Below are positions 34,931-42,671 of a stretch of DNA of 64,000 bases, piece by piece; the stretch's first letter is position 1; each line of letters opens with the position of its first letter. The notes below the pieces were generated by a model. That model had not been told where the DNA came from and searched no databases. It was given only the letters and a program-made list of their open reading frames with translations. The position numbers were made by a program, and so were the translations under genes. Source of the stretch: Bradyrhizobium manausense (GTDB taxonomy: Bacteria > Pseudomonadota > Alphaproteobacteria > Rhizobiales > Xanthobacteraceae); assembly GCF_018129685.1 (NCBI RefSeq), contig NZ_JAFCLG010000005.1, positions 62,001 to 126,000 of the forward strand. Reading direction: 5' to 3'.

Positions 34931-35022
34931 CGTAGGGTGGGCAAAGCGACGCGTGCCCACCTCCCGACACAAACCCAGAAAAGATCTTGGGTTCGGCGCT
35001 TTGCGCCTTTGCCCACCCTACG
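34931..35022. repeat. intergenic palindromic repeat, family C copy 1
   Basis: CGTAGGGTGGGCAAAGCG at the left is matched by CTTTGCCCACCCTACG at the right, with GCGTGCCCACC inside. The second copy is at 48091-48178. It lies between lolA and the exonuclease gene. Confidence 0.85.
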
Positions 35023-35046
35023 AGAGCTTGCTAAGACGCAATTCCC

Positions 35047-35862
35047 ATGCGTCTTTCCCTGACAACCTGGAACATCAATTCGGTGCGCTTGCGCATCGAC
35101 CTTGTCGCGAAGTTTCTCAGGAGCGCGCGGCCGGACGTGCTGTGTCTGCAGGAGACCAAGTGCATCGACGACGCGTTTCCCCTGAAGCGCTTCAGGCGGC
35201 TCGGCTACGAGCACGTCGCACTGAACGGGCAGAAGGGCTATCACGGCGTCGCCATCGTCTCCAAGATTCCATTCGAGTCCACCGACATCCGCACCTTCTG
35301 CGAGAAAGTGGATTCACGGCATATCTCGGTGTCGTTCGGCGACAAGGCCAACATCGCAAAGCCGCTGGTGCTGCATAATTTCTACGTGCCTGCGGGCGGC
35401 GACATTCCCGATCCCGCGCTGAACGAAAAGTTCGACCACAAGCTTCGCTTCCTCGACGAGATGAAAGCCTGCGAGCCGCTGCATCCACGCGGCGATGACA
35501 GGCACATCCTGGTCGGCGACCTCAACGTCGCGCCGCACGAGAACGACGTGTGGTCGCACAGGCAGCTGTTGAAAGTGGTCTCGCACACGCCAATCGAAAC
35601 CGAAAAGCTGAAGGCCGCGCTTGAAGCGGGCGAGTGGGTCGACGTTGCGCGCGACCGCATCGCGATGTCGGAAAAGGTCTACACGTGGTGGAGCTACCGC
35701 TCCGCCGACTGGACCGTCGGTGACCGCGGCCGACGGCTCGATCACATCTGGGTCTCGCGCGCGCTGAAGGACGCGGTGCAGGATTTCAGCATCCTGCGCG
35801 ATGCGCGGAGCTGGGAACGGCCGTCGGATCACGTGCCTGTCACGGTGACGCTGGAAGTTTGA
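35047..35862 (+). CDS. xth: exodeoxyribonuclease III
   Basis: A 271-residue AP endonuclease / 3'-exonuclease of the ExoIII family. Key blocks are TTWNINSVRLR, DVLCLQETKC with the metal Glu, YHGVAIVSK, NFYVPAGGD, HILVGDLNVAPHENDV, and the C-terminal WSYRSADWTVGDRGRRLDHIWVS and SDHVPV with the catalytic His. It repairs abasic sites in DNA. ATG 35047 is directly at the conserved start. A palindromic repeat separates it from lolA, so it may have its own promoter. Confidence 0.93.
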   Translation: MRLSLTTWNINSVRLRIDLVAKFLRSARPDVLCLQETKCIDDAFPLKRFRRLGYEHVALNGQKGYHGVAIVSKIPFESTDIRTFCEKVDSRHISVSFGDKANIAKPLVLHNFYVPAGGDIPDPALNEKFDHKLRFLDEMKACEPLHPRGDDRHILVGDLNVAPHENDVWSHRQLLKVVSHTPIETEKLKAALEAGEWVDVARDRIAMSEKVYTWWSYRSADWTVGDRGRRLDHIWVSRALKDAVQDFSILRDARSWERPSDHVPVTVTLEV

Positions 35863-35870
35863 TCTGCTTC

Positions 35871-35991
35871 GTCGCCCTGGCGAAAGCCAGGGCCCATTAC
35901 CAGCAGACTTCGTTGTTGCACGAGACGTGTGGGTGATCGCGCCAAGCCACGAGCATTCGGGGTAATGGGTCCTGGCCTTCGCCAGGACGAC
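35871..35991. repeat. intergenic palindromic repeat, family A copy 2
   Basis: GTCGCCCTGGCGAAAGCCAG and CTGGCCTTCGCCAGGACGAC bound a 121-bp element just before the convergent cNMP-binding gene; see the copy at 5784. Confidence 0.85.
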
Positions 35992-35997
35992 GGCTCC

Positions 35998-36441
35998 TCA
36001 CGTGCTGAGCTTCGAACCCGCCATCAGGATGTCGCTGGCGATCTGGCTGGAGCGGATGGCAAATTCATCGCGCAGCCGCACCGCCGCGGCGGGGTCGCTT
36101 TCGAGCACGCGCTGAAACAGGCTGCGGGCGACACGGATGACGGACGAATGCTCCAGCGCGATCGCACTGGAGGGCCGTTTCATCGGCACGACCAGCGCGA
36201 GCTCGCCGATCAGTGTGCCGGGCCCCGCGATCATCTCGGCACCGGCCCCGTCATCGACGCGAAAGGCGCCGCGCTGGACCACGAAGCCGGCATCGGCATC
36301 GTCACCGAGATTGAACAGGATGTCGCCGCGGACGAAATCACGTTGCTCGGAGCCGATCGCCAGCATGCGCAGCGAGGCCTCTCCCAACAAGCGCAGTGTC
36401 GGGACACGCTCAAGCAGCGCTACGTCGTCGTCGATTGACAT
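35998..36441 (-). CDS. cyclic nucleotide-binding domain protein
   Basis: A 147-residue protein formed by a single Crp-like cNMP-binding domain. Characteristic pieces are LERVPTLRLLGEASLRMLAIGSE, FVRGDILFNLGDDADAGFVV and the phosphate-binding cassette region GPGTLIGELALVVPMKRPSSAIA. There is no helix-turn-helix, so it is not a Crp regulator; it may act as a small signalling or regulatory protein. Whether it binds cAMP, cGMP or nothing is unclear. ATG 36441 is used; a second in-frame ATG is at 36465. It is 60 bp from the response regulator gene on the same strand. Confidence 0.85.
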   Translation of the reverse strand: MSIDDDVALLERVPTLRLLGEASLRMLAIGSEQRDFVRGDILFNLGDDADAGFVVQRGAFRVDDGAGAEMIAGPGTLIGELALVVPMKRPSSAIALEHSSVIRVARSLFQRVLESDPAAAVRLRDEFAIRSSQIASDILMAGSKLST

Positions 36442-36501
36442 TCCGGTCCGAGGCTCGAGGAACACGCGAATTTACGACGAATCGCGCGCTTCCGGAACGT
36501 A

Positions 36502-37188
36502 TCACGGCACCAGCTTGTAGCCACCGGCTTCCGTCACCAGGATTTCCGGGTTGGCGGCATCCTTCTCGATCTTCTGGCGAAGACGGTAGATGTGGGTTTC
36601 CAGCGTGTGCGTGGTGACGCCGGAATTATAGCCCCAGACCTCCTGGAGCAGGGTCTCGCGCGACACCGGCATCTGGCCGGCCCGGTAGAGGAAGCGCAGG
36701 ATCGCCGTTTCCTTCTCGGTGAGGCGAACCTTGCGGGCATTGGCCGCGGTCAGCATCTTGGAGCCGGGACGGAAGGAGTAGGGGCCGACCGAGAACACCG
36801 CGTCCTCGCTGGCCTCGTGCTGACGCAGCTGGGCACGGATGCGGGCCAGCAGCACAGCGAAACGGAAGGGCTTTGCCACATAGTCGTTGGCACCGGATTC
36901 CAGGCCCAATATCGTGTCGGAATCGGTGTCATGCCCCGTCAGCATGATGATCGGCGCCTTGAAGCCGCCCTTGCGCAGGGAGCGGACCACCTCGCGGCCG
37001 TCGGTGTCGGGAAGGCCGACATCCATCAGCACGAGATCGGGGGCATTGGCCTTCGCAGCGCTTGCGCCCTTGGCGCCGGTATCGACGGCGGAGGCTTCGA
37101 ATTCTTCGTGTAGCGATAATTGCTCCACCAACGTGTCGCGCAGATCGGTATCGTCATCCACGATCAGGATCTTGCGGGCATTGGCCAT
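36502..37188 (-). CDS. OmpR-family response regulator
   Basis: A 228-residue two-component response regulator. The receiver domain (residues 1-120) has the acidic pair DDD, the phospho-acceptor Asp56 in LVLMDVGLP, LTGHD and the Lys of AKPFRF. The DNA-binding winged helix begins about residue 140 (VRLTEKETAILRFLYRAGQMPVSR) and ends YRLRQKIEKDAANPEILVTEAGGYKLVP. No histidine kinase gene is beside it, so it is an orphan here. It is divergent from the L,D-transpeptidase gene, and the upstream 180-bp gap should contain both promoters. Confidence 0.93.
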   Translation of the reverse strand: MANARKILIVDDDTDLRDTLVEQLSLHEEFEASAVDTGAKGASAAKANAPDLVLMDVGLPDTDGREVVRSLRKGGFKAPIIMLTGHDTDSDTILGLESGANDYVAKPFRFAVLLARIRAQLRQHEASEDAVFSVGPYSFRPGSKMLTAANARKVRLTEKETAILRFLYRAGQMPVSRETLLQEVWGYNSGVTTHTLETHIYRLRQKIEKDAANPEILVTEAGGYKLVP

Positions 37189-37368
37189 AGGGGGTCATCC
37201 TTTTGGAGTCCGACCGGGCGCGCATGCATGCCGCACCCAGCCGCGATGGAAAGTTTAAGGGGTCGCTGTTTTTATTGTTCTTCGTGTTGAAGTAGTGGGC
37301 TGTTACCGATTCACAAGCCGGAAGCACTGTAACCCAGAATAGCAGGGCGTTTTGATGAATGTCCTGTA

Positions 37369-37962
37369 ATGAATTCGACATCGCGATTTCACATGAAAAA
37401 CAAAGCTATGTCAGGCAGTTACACCAGAAATGCGGGCTCAGGACCGCTTTCCGCGATCCGCGTTAAGCCTGCCGCCGGGAATCCACGCCGGGGCTGGCTG
37501 ACGGCTGGCAGCCTGACAATTCCGGTGGCGCTGGGGCGCGGCGGCATTCTGGCCAACAAGCGCGAGGGCGATGGCGGCACGCCCCGGGGCAGCTTTCGGC
37601 CCAGGCAATTGTGGTGGCGGGGCGACCGGCACAGCCGTCCCAGAACGCTGCTGCCGGCGCGCGCCATCACCGACGCGGACGCCTGGTGCGAGGACCCCGG
37701 CGATCGTCACTACAACCAGTGGATCCGGCGCGGGCAAAGCGAGGGCGGCGACCGGCTCAAGCGCGCCGACCAGCTCTATGACTTCATCATCGAGATCGAC
37801 CACAACACCAGGCCCCGAATCGCCGGCCGCGGCAGCGCGGTGTTTTTACATCTGGCGCGCGACAATTTCGGTCCGACTGCGGGCTGCGTCTCCATGACGA
37901 AATCGGCGATGCTGCAATTGCTGCGGCGGCTGGGCCCCAAGACGAGAATCATCATCGGGTGA
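37369..37962 (+). CDS. L,D-transpeptidase (YkuD domain)
   Basis: A 197-residue YkuD-domain protein. The catalytic region is FLHLARDNFGPTAGCVSM, with the His and the nucleophile Cys of the family motif HxnTxGC. The first 50 residues are basic and lack a clear signal peptide, which is odd for an enzyme that would cross-link peptidoglycan in the periplasm; small rhizobial members often share this. Possible starts are ATG 37369, 37393 and 37408. It overlaps the start region of the following hydratase gene by a few bases. Confidence 0.78.
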   Translation: MNSTSRFHMKNKAMSGSYTRNAGSGPLSAIRVKPAAGNPRRGWLTAGSLTIPVALGRGGILANKREGDGGTPRGSFRPRQLWWRGDRHSRPRTLLPARAITDADAWCEDPGDRHYNQWIRRGQSEGGDRLKRADQLYDFIIEIDHNTRPRIAGRGSAVFLHLARDNFGPTAGCVSMTKSAMLQLLRRLGPKTRIIIG

Positions 37963-37967
37963 GAACA

Positions 37968-38753
37968 ATGCTCGACAAGGATCAGATCGCCGCCGCTTCG
38001 CAGGTTCTGGTTCGACACTGGCGCGACGGCACCAAGCTCGACGCGTTGGAGACGCGGCTGCGGCCGCAAAGTCGGGCGGACGGATACGCGGTGCAAGCCA
38101 TGCTCGAAAGTCAACCGCTCGGAAAATTGTTTGGCTGGAAGATCGCGGCAACGAGCGAAGCCGGACAGAAGCACATCAATGTCGCAGGACCGCTGGCTGG
38201 CCGCATCATGAGCGACACCGTCATCGTCGACGGGGGCACTGCGCCGATGAAGGGCAACGAGATGCGCGTTGGCGAGCCGGAATTCTGCTTCCGCATGGGG
38301 CACGATTTGCCGCCGCGGCCGATGCCCTATGCGGTCGACGAGGTGCTGGCCGCCGTCGATACGTTGCATCCCGCCATTGAAATTCCGGATTCGCGCTTCG
38401 CCGACTTTGCCAGCGCCGGCGAAGCACAGCTCATCGCCGACAATGCCTGCGCGCATCTGTTCGTGCTGGGCAAGGCGACATCAGCCGTTTGGCGCGCAAT
38501 GGACCTCGTCGAGGAACGGCCCGTGATCACACTGCGCGGTGAGCGCTATGTCGGTCACGGCAAGAACGTGCTCGGCGACCCCCGCGTGGCGCTCGCCTGG
38601 CTCGCCAACGAGCTCCGCGGCCTCGGAATCACCTTGCGGGCAGGGCAGGTGGTGACGACAGGCACCTGCCATCCGCCGCTGCCGATCCAGGCCGGCGATC
38701 ATTTCGCGGCGGATTTCGGCGTGCTGGGGAAGGTGTCGGTGAGGTTTGAATAA
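37968..38753 (+). CDS. 2-keto-4-pentenoate hydratase family protein
   Basis: A 261-residue protein of the fumarylacetoacetase-like hydratase group (MhpD-like). Typical parts are LGKLFGWKIAATSEAGQKHI, the metal-ligand stretch GEPEFCFRMGHDLP, EIPDSRFADFASAGEAQLIADNACA and the end HFAADFGVLGKVSVRF. It would hydrate 2-oxopent-4-enoate or a similar product of aromatic ring cleavage, but no other catabolic gene is nearby. The start is ATG 37968; GTG 37959 overlaps the transpeptidase stop and is also possible. Confidence 0.82.
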   Translation: MLDKDQIAAASQVLVRHWRDGTKLDALETRLRPQSRADGYAVQAMLESQPLGKLFGWKIAATSEAGQKHINVAGPLAGRIMSDTVIVDGGTAPMKGNEMRVGEPEFCFRMGHDLPPRPMPYAVDEVLAAVDTLHPAIEIPDSRFADFASAGEAQLIADNACAHLFVLGKATSAVWRAMDLVEERPVITLRGERYVGHGKNVLGDPRVALAWLANELRGLGITLRAGQVVTTGTCHPPLPIQAGDHFAADFGVLGKVSVRFE

Positions 38754-38772
38754 TCTCGCCGCGTCCTCCGCT

Positions 38773-38894
38773 GTCGTCCTGGCGCAGGCCAGGACCCATA
38801 CCGCGTGATCTATGCAAGAGGCACGACCGTCGTTGGCGGAGTCTTCGCAAAACAGGCGATCGGGGCAATGGATCCTGGCTTTCGCCAGGATGAC
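38773..38894. repeat. intergenic palindromic repeat, family A copy 3
   Basis: GTCGTCCTGGCGCAGGCCAG and CTGGCTTTCGCCAGGATGAC enclose a 122-bp element between the hydratase and the convergent YggS gene. Confidence 0.8.
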
Positions 38895-38915
38895 GAAAAA
38901 CCAATTCGCCGACAA

Positions 38916-39605
38916 CTACCGGTGCCCGAAGATCGCACTCCCCACCCGCACATGGGTGGCGCCCAGCATGATGGCGGTCGCATAGTCCGCGCTCATGCCC
39001 ATCGACAGATTCTGCAATCCGTTGCGCGCGGCGATCTTGGCGGTCAGCGCGAAATGCGCGGCCGGCGGCTCGTCCACCGGCGGGATGCACATGAGGCCGG
39101 AGATCGTCAGACCATAGGTGCCGCGGCAGCTCGCGAGGAAGGCATCTGCCTCGCCGGGCGCGACACCGGCCTTCTGCGGCTCCTCACCGGTGTTGATCTG
39201 GACGAAGAGTTGCGGGTGCTTGTTCTGGGATTCGATTTCCTTGGCTAACGCCTGGCAAATGCTGGGACGGTCGACGGAATGAATGGCATCGAACAGCGCC
39301 ACCGCCTCTTTCGCCTTGTTGGATTGCAGCGGTCCGATCAGATGCAGCGCGATCCCGGGGTAAGCAGCGATTAACTCAGGCCACTTGCCTTTGGCCTCCT
39401 GCACGCGATTCTCGCCGAACACGCGCTGTCCGGCGCCGATAACCGGGACAATTGCATCCGCCGCGAAGGTTTTGGACACCGCGATCAGCGTCACCGCACT
39501 TCGTTCGCGCCGCGCGTCCTTGCAGGCGCGCGCGATTTCGGCCTCGACCGCGGCAAGCGCATTTGGTGAATCGCCGGTTACCGGCGCGGCATGGGCATCT
39601 GTCAT
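38916..39605 (-). CDS. YggS family pyridoxal phosphate-binding protein
   Basis: A 229-residue PLP homeostasis protein of the YggS/PROSC family, a monomeric TIM barrel. Motifs: AVTLIAVSKTFAADAI with the PLP lysine near residue 48, FGENRVQEAKGKW, LHLIGPLQSNKAKEAV, LFVQINTGEEPQKAG, SMGMSADYATAI and the closing THVRVGSAIFG. It regulates free PLP and amino acid metabolism. ATG 39605 is the start; the upstream open frame to 39722 is in the divergent promoter region. Confidence 0.93.
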   Translation of the reverse strand: MTDAHAAPVTGDSPNALAAVEAEIARACKDARRERSAVTLIAVSKTFAADAIVPVIGAGQRVFGENRVQEAKGKWPELIAAYPGIALHLIGPLQSNKAKEAVALFDAIHSVDRPSICQALAKEIESQNKHPQLFVQINTGEEPQKAGVAPGEADAFLASCRGTYGLTISGLMCIPPVDEPPAAHFALTAKIAARNGLQNLSMGMSADYATAIMLGATHVRVGSAIFGHR

Positions 39606-39715
39606 GACGTCGATCGGCTTGTGAGGGGTAACGGAGGTAGTTCCAATTTTACCCAGTTCAAGAAAGAGTTTTTGAACCCTTCGCTTTACCTTGCCCCTCG
39701 GGGTGGGTCGCGAAG

Positions 39716-41413
39716 ATGGCAAACGTCAGTTTCAACCGCAAACGAGCAAAACTCAAGCAGGTCCTCGGCATCAGGGCCCGGCTTGCGTTGCTCGCTGTCA
39801 TTCTCGTTGCGCCTCTCATGCTCGAGCGCATCCGTTCGCTCGAGGACACCCGCGCCAAGCAGATCGCGCAAGCGACGACCGAATTCACCACCGTGGCAAA
39901 ACACGGCGCCGATGCACAGCGCGAGGTGATCTCGTCGGTCGAGACCATCCTGAAATCCGAGGCCTTCATCCGTGCCTCCGCCGGCGGCGTCAGCAAGAGC
40001 TGCGACGTGCTGCGCGCCAGCCTGCCGACCAGCCTGCCCTGGATCCGCACGCTGCTGATCGCCGGCCAGGACGGCCGCATCCAGTGCGCGACCAACAACA
40101 TGTATGTCGGCCTCGATCTCTCGGACCGGCCTTATTTCCAGCAGGCGCAGCAGACCGGCCGCTTCGTGCTGTCCGACTTCATCCTGTCGCGTCCGGTGCA
40201 ATCGCCGACCGTGATGGCGGTCTATCCGGTGTCCGCGTTCAGCGGTGTCGCTGACGCCGTCGTGCTGGCGACGGTGAACCTCGACTGGATGTCGAAGGTG
40301 ATGAACAATCTGGGCGGCCGCGAGGGCATCACGGCGGTGCTGGTCGATAGCGCCGGCACCGTGCTGGCCGCGCCCGCCGATCAGCGCGGCGCGGTCGGAC
40401 GTCCGCTCGATGACATGCCGCTGATGTCGGCCATCGCCGACATGGCCCTGCGCTCGGACCAGGACGAAGGCTCGCTGTCGTTCCTTGCCGCCGACGGCTC
40501 GCGCCGGGCCGTCAGTTACACGCGCATTGCCGGCACCAATGCCCGCCTGATCGCCAGCATCGACGAGGACAAGGTGTCCGCGGCGGTCAGCCGCGACATC
40601 CGCACCGCCTATCTGCAGCTCGCCTTCGTCGTCTTGTTCGTGTTGCTCGGCGCGCTGATCGCCGCCGAGAAGCTGGTGATCAAGCCGATCGAAATGCTCG
40701 CCGACATGGCCAAGCGTCTCGGCGAGGGCGACCTGTCGGCTCGCGCGGCGCGCAACCGGCTTCCTTCCGAATTCGTGCCGCTGGCGCGCGCCTTCAACGC
40801 CATGGCCGCCCAGCTCAGCCAGCGCGAACGCGAGCTGATCGCGACCAACGACCGGCTGACGGTGATGGCCTCGATCGACATGCTGTCGGGGCTTGCCAAC
40901 CGCCGCGGCTTCCAGAGCCGTCTCGACTTCGAATGGATGCGCGCGCAGCAATATGGCAGCGAGCTCGCGCTGCTGATGATCGACGTCGACCATTTCAAGC
41001 TGTTCAACGACACCTACGGCCATCTCGAAGGCGATTCCTGCCTGACACGCCTCGGCGAATCGCTGTCCGGCATCGCCGCCGACACGATGGGCTTTGCCGC
41101 GCGCTATGGCGGCGAGGAATTCTGCCTGCTGCTGCCGAACACCGACGTGAACCGCGCCGTCGAGATCGGCGAGCAGGTGCGTTCGGCTGTGCTGAGGCTC
41201 TGCCTGCCGCACATCACCTCGGCTCATATGGTGGTCACGGTGTCGATCGGCGTTGCGGCGACGAAGCCGAACGAGACCTTGCGTCCGGGCGATCTGATCG
41301 AAGCCGCCGATGCGGCGCTCTACGCTGCAAAACATCGCGGCCGCAACAATGTCGTCGAGCACGGCATCTTGCGTATCGAGGGCGTCACAACCGAAATCGC
41401 GATGGTGGGCTAG
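39716..41413 (+). CDS. membrane diguanylate cyclase with extracytoplasmic sensor and HAMP
   Basis: A 565-residue c-di-GMP synthase. A first membrane helix is at about 19-38, a dCache-like periplasmic sensor spans roughly 40-295, a second helix at 302-322 leads into a HAMP domain (KPIEMLADMAKRLGEGDLS), and the GGDEF domain occupies the C-terminus. The active site is ARYGGEEF, an intact signature. The five-residue-upstream inhibitory I-site position reads DTMG instead of RxxD, so product inhibition is probably missing. It is convergent with another GGDEF protein only 17 bp away. The frame begins at ATG 39716. Confidence 0.9.
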   Translation: MANVSFNRKRAKLKQVLGIRARLALLAVILVAPLMLERIRSLEDTRAKQIAQATTEFTTVAKHGADAQREVISSVETILKSEAFIRASAGGVSKSCDVLRASLPTSLPWIRTLLIAGQDGRIQCATNNMYVGLDLSDRPYFQQAQQTGRFVLSDFILSRPVQSPTVMAVYPVSAFSGVADAVVLATVNLDWMSKVMNNLGGREGITAVLVDSAGTVLAAPADQRGAVGRPLDDMPLMSAIADMALRSDQDEGSLSFLAADGSRRAVSYTRIAGTNARLIASIDEDKVSAAVSRDIRTAYLQLAFVVLFVLLGALIAAEKLVIKPIEMLADMAKRLGEGDLSARAARNRLPSEFVPLARAFNAMAAQLSQRERELIATNDRLTVMASIDMLSGLANRRGFQSRLDFEWMRAQQYGSELALLMIDVDHFKLFNDTYGHLEGDSCLTRLGESLSGIAADTMGFAARYGGEEFCLLLPNTDVNRAVEIGEQVRSAVLRLCLPHITSAHMVVTVSIGVAATKPNETLRPGDLIEAADAALYAAKHRGRNNVVEHGILRIEGVTTEIAMVG

Positions 41414-41430
41414 CATCCAGCCCCAGGTCT

Positions 41431-42477
41431 CTAACCCGCAGCCTCGGCGCGATCGAGCTCCCTCTCCGTCACCACGCGATTGCGACCGCCGCCCTTGGCG
41501 AGATAAAGCGCGCGATCGCAGCGCTCGATCAGGTCGGCGATGGTTTCGCCGGGGCGATACTGCGCCACGCCGATCGAAACCGTGATGCTCGGCAAGACCT
41601 CGCCGGTCGAGCGGCGCGTGATCTTGCACTCCGCGAGCGCCCGCCTGATGCGTTCGGCCGTCTCTGCGCACGCCGGCAGATCGGCATCCGGCAGCACCGC
41701 GATCAGCTCCTCGCCGCCATAGCGGGCCGGCAGATCCTGCTGGCGGACCTTTTCGCGCAACACCTTCGCCATCAGCCGCAACACCTGGTCGCCGACACCG
41801 TGGCCGAAATTGTCGTTGAACGTCTTGAAGTGGTCGATGTCGAGCAGGAGCACGCTGAGCGGCTCGCCCCATTCCGCCGTGGTCTGCGCCTTGCGCAGGA
41901 ATTCGTCGAGCGCCCGCCGGTTCGCAAGGCCCGTCAGCGTGTCGGTCCGGGCGCGTTCTTCGGACTTGGAGAGCGAATCTCTGATAACGTCGAGTTCGCG
42001 GGTCTTTTCCTCAAACCCTGCCTCGAGCCGGGTCGCGCGCGTGGCCGCCCGCGCCAGTTCGTTCATGAGCTGGGCGACCAGCGCCTTCGGATCGACGCCG
42101 GCCTTGCCCTGGTCGGCAACCTGGCTGATCGCCTGCATCTGGGAATGGTTGTCGGCGATCGCGGTTGCCAGAAATTCCTTGGCCGCGCCCATCAGCGCAT
42201 GCAGCCGCTCGGACGTATCGACGACGGAAGCGCTCACTTGGGGCGCGATATAGGTCTCGAACAGGTCCTGATTGGTCCTGGCGTCGAAGGGGCGGTTGTG
42301 GTCGATCAGAAGATCGATGGCGTTGCGCAGGTCATCCTGGCTGCCTGCATAGTACTGGTACCAGATGGCGAAATTGGTCGGCGTCGGCGCGATCCGCTGT
42401 TCGGCCATGCTCCGCACCGCCCGTCCGGCGATGGACGCGGCGTAGTCGTAATCGGGATCGTCGAAATCTCGGTCCAT
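41431..42477 (-). CDS. cytoplasmic diguanylate cyclase
   Basis: A 348-residue soluble GGDEF protein. Residues 1-155 are helical and of no named family (RSMAEQRIAPTPTNFAIWYQYYAG), with a coiled-coil-like run (ARAATRATRLEAGFEEKTRELDVI) ahead of the catalytic domain. The catalytic signature is GGEEL, with RQQD exactly five residues upstream, so the inhibitory I-site is intact. It should make c-di-GMP under feedback control. It is convergent with the membrane GGDEF gene and divergent from leuS. Confidence 0.9.
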   Translation of the reverse strand: MDRDFDDPDYDYAASIAGRAVRSMAEQRIAPTPTNFAIWYQYYAGSQDDLRNAIDLLIDHNRPFDARTNQDLFETYIAPQVSASVVDTSERLHALMGAAKEFLATAIADNHSQMQAISQVADQGKAGVDPKALVAQLMNELARAATRATRLEAGFEEKTRELDVIRDSLSKSEERARTDTLTGLANRRALDEFLRKAQTTAEWGEPLSVLLLDIDHFKTFNDNFGHGVGDQVLRLMAKVLREKVRQQDLPARYGGEELIAVLPDADLPACAETAERIRRALAECKITRRSTGEVLPSITVSIGVAQYRPGETIADLIERCDRALYLAKGGGRNRVVTERELDRAEAAG

Positions 42478-42671
42478 CGTCTGACGCGGGTACCTGTTGC
42501 GATCGAAATAAGCACCGACCCCTTAATCCGATCCCAATGCCCTCATACGTACTTTTGCGGAGCAGCAATGCGGAGCGCCGGTCCCGGCGGCAACCCATTG
42601 ACCCCCCGAGGACTTTTATGGCCTAGTCCCGCCTCTTCAGGCCGCCGAAACCACGAAAACGCAACGATTCC

